Source: Thermoplasmata archaeon
Lineage (GTDB): Archaea > Thermoplasmatota > Thermoplasmata > Lutacidiplasmatales > UBA184
Reading direction: 5' to 3'
Assembly: GCA_030043835.1 (NCBI GenBank)
Contig: JASHWY010000223.1
Coordinates: forward strand, 1 to 7,496
DNA length: 7,496 nt
Position 1 is the stretch's first letter, and the number at the start of each line of letters is the position of its first letter. This document shows positions 4,384 through 7,496 of the stretch, piece after piece. The notes below the pieces were generated by a model, which had not been told where the DNA came from, searched no databases, and worked only from the letters and a program-made list of their open reading frames with translations. A program made the translations under genes and the position numbers.

Positions 4384-5544
4384 ATGACGATGCGAGAGAC
4401 GTGGGTGGTGGGTGCCGCGTCGAATCGATTCGGCAAGATGAAGGAGAGCGCCCGGGAGGCCGCGACGCGGGTCTCGATGGAGGCGATCCGGTCGAGCGGG
4501 CTCGAGCCCAAAGACATCGGCCACACGTTCGTTTCGAACGCGTTCGGCATCTCGGAGCACCAGGCCCACGTGGGCCCCCTCATCAACGGGGGTCTCGGGA
4601 TCCCCGAGGTGCCTTCCGCCACGATCGAGTCGGCGTGCTCGTCCTCGAGCGCCGCACTCCACGAGGCGTTCGTCCATGTCGCGGGAGGCTTCGAAGACGC
4701 GGTCCTTGTCGTTGGTGCGGAGAAGCTCTCTCACTTGGACACCCTTGCGGCGACGAGCTACTTCGCCATCGGGGCCGACTATCCGTTCGAGTCTAAGAAC
4801 GGGGCGACGTTCCCCGGTCTCTACGCGACCCTCGCGACCGCCTACGAGCACACGTTCCCGACGCGTCCCGAGATGCTGGGAGCGATCGCGATCAAGGCCC
4901 ACGCCAACGGGGCCCGGAACCCTCACGCCCACTTCCAGAAAGAGATCACCATGGAGACGTACCTTAACTCCCCGATGATCGCCTCACCGCTTCGGCTCTA
5001 CGATTGCTGCCCGTTCTCCGACGGCGCCGCGGCGGTCGTCGTGGCGTCCAAGGAGTTCATGAAGAAGCCCGCCCAAGAGCCGCTCGTCATCCGCGCGTCG
5101 GTCCGCACGGGGTCGATCACCGAGATGCAGGACCGCCCCGACCTCCTGGGCCTCCCTTCGACGCGGGCCGCGGCGGCGAAGGCGTTCCGCCAGGCCCACA
5201 TGGAGCCCAAAGACATCGACTTCCTCGAGGTGCACGATTGCTTCACGATCGCCGAGATCCTCGCGCTCGAGGACATGGGGTTCTTCCCGCGAGGAACGGC
5301 GGGTAAGGAGTCGCTCGAGGGAGTCACGACTCGGGACGGGAAGCTCCCGGTGAACCCTTCGGGGGGGCTCAAGGCCAAAGGTCACCCCGTGAGCGCGTCG
5401 GGAGCCTCCCAGGTCGTGGAGGTCTTCGAGCAGGTGAACGGGCTGGCGAAGAGCCGGGCCGTGCCGAAAAACGACGTCGCCCTCACGCACAACGTCGGGG
5501 CCACCGGCGGATCCTGTTCGGTCCACATCTTCTCGCGACGCTAA
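4384..5544 (+). CDS. Archaeal-type thiolase (acetyl-CoA C-acyltransferase family)
   Basis: Catalyses thiolytic cleavage or condensation of 3-oxoacyl-CoA, for example two acetyl-CoA to acetoacetyl-CoA. The 386 residues are full length for the archaeal SCP2-thiolase-like family. Nucleophile Cys85 sits in ESACSSSSAAL. His284 lies in LEVHDCFTIAE. The NPSGGLKAKGHPVSASG loop carries His334, and NVGATGGSC near the C-terminus carries Cys378, so the catalytic set is intact. In archaea this thiolase forms a complex with a DUF35 protein and HMG-CoA synthase, channelling acetoacetyl-CoA into mevalonate. Here DUF35 follows after 15 nt but HMG-CoA synthase is absent from the window, and an acyl-CoA ligase follows instead. 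That makes a role in fatty- or branched-acid breakdown, or in another condensation, as likely as mevalonate synthesis. ATG 4384 is taken as start; ATG 4390 is two codons downstream. Confidence 0.93.
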   Translation: MTMRETWVVGAASNRFGKMKESAREAATRVSMEAIRSSGLEPKDIGHTFVSNAFGISEHQAHVGPLINGGLGIPEVPSATIESACSSSSAALHEAFVHVAGGFEDAVLVVGAEKLSHLDTLAATSYFAIGADYPFESKNGATFPGLYATLATAYEHTFPTRPEMLGAIAIKAHANGARNPHAHFQKEITMETYLNSPMIASPLRLYDCCPFSDGAAAVVVASKEFMKKPAQEPLVIRASVRTGSITEMQDRPDLLGLPSTRAAAAKAFRQAHMEPKDIDFLEVHDCFTIAEILALEDMGFFPRGTAGKESLEGVTTRDGKLPVNPSGGLKAKGHPVSASGASQVVEVFEQVNGLAKSRAVPKNDVALTHNVGATGGSCSVHIFSRR

Positions 5545-5559
5545 AGGGCGGTCGTTCGT

Positions 5560-5973
5560 GTGTCCGCCGAGGAGCTCCCCACCGCCCCCCACACGATCCA
5601 CGATTGGTTCCACGGTTACGAGGAGGAAGGCAAGCTCCGCGGCTTTACCTGTCCCAACTGCGGCCTTAGGACCGCGACGTGGGGCCTCGCCTGTCAGCGG
5701 TGCGGAAAGGCGGATCTCATCGAAGTCGAGCTCTCTGGCCGGGGAACGGTTGTGGCGTTCACGATCCTCGCGGTCCCCGGCGACGACTTTCTGAACGACG
5801 CGCCCTACGCGTACGTCGTCGTCGAACTGGACGGAGGAGGCCGCATCACCGGATGGATGCCGACCGTTCGCGAGGCGTCCCAGATGGCGATCGGGGACCG
5901 CGTCCATTACGTACCGAGCTATAAGCCGGGCGTGCAATTCGCTAAGGACTCGGACGCTCGGAGCGCCCCCTAG
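5560..5973 (+). CDS. DUF35 zinc-ribbon/OB-fold protein, thiolase partner
   Basis: A 137-residue non-catalytic partner subunit. The zinc ribbon has CPNC (Cys31, Cys34) and CQRC (Cys45, Cys48). It is preceded by the N-terminal helical segment TIHDWFHGYEEEGKLRGF typical of DUF35. An OB-fold follows from about residue 55 (VELSGRGTVVAFTIL, then PYAYVVVELDGGGRITGWM). In archaeal thiolase/HMG-CoA synthase complexes the DUF35 subunit bridges the two enzymes and contributes to the shared CoA-binding site. Here it can pair with the thiolase encoded just upstream. The start is GTG 5560, 15 nt after the thiolase stop, with AGGGCGGT (5545-5552) as a modest ribosome-binding site. No earlier start is compatible with the domain boundary. 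The protein ends shortly after the OB-fold in a charged tail. Confidence 0.92.
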   Translation: MSAEELPTAPHTIHDWFHGYEEEGKLRGFTCPNCGLRTATWGLACQRCGKADLIEVELSGRGTVVAFTILAVPGDDFLNDAPYAYVVVELDGGGRITGWMPTVREASQMAIGDRVHYVPSYKPGVQFAKDSDARSAP

Positions 5974-5980
5974 GGAGGGG
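5973..5980 (+). promoter_or_regulatory. Strong Shine-Dalgarno for the acyl-CoA ligase gene
   Basis: GGGAGGGG overlaps the last base of the DUF35 stop codon and lies 6 nt before ATG 5987. It fixes the ligase start and implies that the ligase is translated from an internal position of a polycistronic mRNA, unlike the leaderless genes elsewhere in the window. Confidence 0.75.
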
Positions 5981-5986
5981 ACCACC

Positions 5987-7496
5987 ATGGCGACACTGCT
6001 TTCGGATATCGACCGGGTCTGGCTCGCGAAGTATCCCTCCTCGGTTCCCCCTACCGTCGCGATCCCGAATCAGCTGTTGACCGAGCTCATCGGCGAGAGC
6101 GTCGCCCGATGGGGCGACAAGACCGCCCTCATTTACTACGGCGCTCGGTGGACGTTCCGTGAGTTCTGGGAGCAGAGCGAGCGGTTCGCGGCGGCCCTCG
6201 CCCGCGACGGGGTCGGGCCGGGGGATCGCGTCGGGATCTACCTCCCGAACTGCCCCGTCTACCCTATCGCGCTCTTCGGAATTCTTCGGGCCGGCGCGAT
6301 CGCGGTCCAGGTGAGCCCACTCTACCTGGGCCAGGACCTCGCGCGCCTTCTCACGGACGCGACGCCGAAGGCGGTCGTCACGCTCGAGATCTCGTATCCC
6401 AACCTGGCGAAGGTCCGCGCCCAGGCCCCGGTCCCGCGGGTCTACGTCGCGCGCCTACGGGACCTCTACCCGTGGTACCTGCGCCCGTTCGTGAACACCG
6501 TCCTCCGCCGCCAGCATCTTCCGACGGAGTTCCCGACCGACCCATCGGTCCGAAACTGGAAGACGACCCTCCGCACGCCGGGGGCCGCCCCGGTCGTCCA
6601 CCGCGACCCGGTGACGACCGTCGCCGTCTACCAGTACACGGGCGGAACGACGGGGACGCCGAAGGCCGCGATGCTCACCCACCGGAACCTGGTCGCGAAC
6701 GTGCTGCAGCTCGAGGCGTGGAACACGCTCAAGAGCCCGGGCAACGAGGTCGCTGTCGCCGCGATCCCGTTCTTCCACATCTACGGGCTCACGGTCGCGC
6801 TCCTGCTCCCCCTCAAGATGGGCGGCGCGGTCGTCATGCAGACGAGGCCCGAGATCCGCGAGCTCTTGAAGCTCATCGACCGCTACCAGCCGACGCAGTT
6901 CCCCGGGGTCCCCGCGCTCTACCAGGCGTTCAACCAGCAGCCGGACATCGCCCAGCACAAGATCCACTCGATCAAGTTTTGCTTGAGCGGCTCGGCGCCG
7001 CTCCCCCTCGAGGTCGCGCGGCGGTTCGAGGAGCTGACGGGCGGTAGCATCATCGAAGGGTACGGGCTGAGTGAGACCTCGCCGGCGACCCACGCGAACC
7101 CGGTCGCCGGCGAACGTCGCGCGGGGTCGATCGGTCTCCCGCTCCCGAACACCGACCATCGGGTGGTCGACGCCGAGTCCGGGACCAAGGTGCTGGGCCT
7201 CGGTGAGGTCGGAGAGCTTTCGGTGCGCGGTCCTCAGGTGATGCTCGGCTATTTTCGACGTCCCGACGAGACCGCGATGGTGCTCGAGAACGGATGGTTG
7301 AGAACCGGTGACCTCGCCCGGATCGACGCCGACGGCTACGCCTACATCGTCGACCGGAAGAAGGACATGATCGACGTGGGGGGGTTCAAGGTCTACCCGC
7401 GCGAGGTCGAGGAGGTCCTTTACCAGCACCCCAACGTCGCGGACGCTGCCGTGATCGGGGTGCCGGATCCCGGCCGCGGAGAGGTCGTGAAGGCGT
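5987..7496 (+). CDS. AMP-forming acyl-CoA ligase (FadD-like), 3' end beyond the window
   Basis: Activates a carboxylic acid, probably a medium- or long-chain fatty acid, to acyl-CoA via acyl-AMP. The frame is open from ATG 5987 to the right edge, giving 503 residues with no stop. The ANL-superfamily motifs are in order: P-loop YTGGTTGTPK (217-226), IPFFHIYG, a TQFPGVPALY segment, YGLSET (359-364), GWLRTGD (436-442), and the hinge DRKKDMIDVGG (456-466) followed by VYPREVE. The missing C-terminal part should hold the rest of the small domain including the catalytic Lys. FadD-like enzymes are about 550 residues, so roughly 50 are lost. No signal peptide or clear transmembrane helix is seen. It starts 13 nt after DUF35 behind a strong ribosome-binding site and is the third gene of the cluster, which suggests that it supplies or uses the thiolase's acyl-CoA. 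Confidence 0.93.
   Translation, partial: MATLLSDIDRVWLAKYPSSVPPTVAIPNQLLTELIGESVARWGDKTALIYYGARWTFREFWEQSERFAAALARDGVGPGDRVGIYLPNCPVYPIALFGILRAGAIAVQVSPLYLGQDLARLLTDATPKAVVTLEISYPNLAKVRAQAPVPRVYVARLRDLYPWYLRPFVNTVLRRQHLPTEFPTDPSVRNWKTTLRTPGAAPVVHRDPVTTVAVYQYTGGTTGTPKAAMLTHRNLVANVLQLEAWNTLKSPGNEVAVAAIPFFHIYGLTVALLLPLKMGGAVVMQTRPEIRELLKLIDRYQPTQFPGVPALYQAFNQQPDIAQHKIHSIKFCLSGSAPLPLEVARRFEELTGGSIIEGYGLSETSPATHANPVAGERRAGSIGLPLPNTDHRVVDAESGTKVLGLGEVGELSVRGPQVMLGYFRRPDETAMVLENGWLRTGDLARIDADGYAYIVDRKKDMIDVGGFKVYPREVEEVLYQHPNVADAAVIGVPDPGRGEVVKA

Noticed and set aside
4984..5988. Minus-strand open frame of about 334 codons opposite the thiolase and DUF35 genes
   Set aside because: Rich in Arg, Gly, Asp and Val without motifs; the opposite strand has clear catalytic motifs throughout. 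Such long antisense frames are common in high-GC genomes.
6455..7429. Minus-strand open frame of about 324 codons opposite the acyl-CoA ligase
   Set aside because: The plus strand carries all ANL-superfamily motifs here; the antisense product has only composition-driven RHRV/LEEL patterns.

Overview
The window is high-GC archaeal chromosome. It encodes a TATA-binding protein (TBP), an archaeal-type thiolase paired with a DUF35 zinc-ribbon/OB protein, and a ThiI-family sulfurtransferase with the Cys pattern of methanogen enzymes. Several start codons also lie about 25-27 nt downstream of the centre of an A/T-rich TATA element, the geometry of leaderless archaeal transcripts. A high-GC member of the Thermoplasmatota or a related euryarchaeal lineage fits best; that placement is an inference. 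No rRNA, tRNA, CRISPR array, insertion sequence or phage gene is seen, and there is no gene-free stretch over 300 bases.

Left half (1-2615), all on the minus strand. Read in the direction of transcription: an alpha/beta hydrolase (2615-1791), a 57-residue coiled-coil protein (1744-1571), a NUDIX hydrolase of the CoA-pyrophosphatase type (1583-918, start overlapping the previous gene), TBP (793-248), and the N-terminal 75 residues of a TatD-like metal-dependent hydrolase that leaves the window at position 1. TBP has its own promoter with two identical TATA boxes 12 bp apart. A 37-nt near-perfect hairpin lies between the NUDIX stop and those boxes.

Right half (2708-7496), all on the plus strand: a free-standing ThiI-like PP-loop sulfurtransferase, a small membrane protein with a C-terminal zinc ribbon, a 102-residue uncharacterised protein, then a tight thiolase - DUF35 - acyl-CoA ligase cluster. 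The ligase runs off the right edge. The two halves diverge from a 92-bp intergenic region with one TATA box per direction.

The thiolase, DUF35 protein and ligase probably act together on acyl-CoA substrates: the ligase activates a carboxylic acid with ATP and CoA, and the thiolase makes or cleaves a 3-oxoacyl-CoA with DUF35 as partner subunit. HMG-CoA synthase, the usual third partner of this thiolase/DUF35 pair in archaeal mevalonate synthesis, is not in the window, which leans towards fatty- or branched-acid metabolism. The most unusual items are the tandem-TATA tbp promoter with its upstream hairpin, the THUMP-less ThiI-like protein, and the 102-residue orphan.
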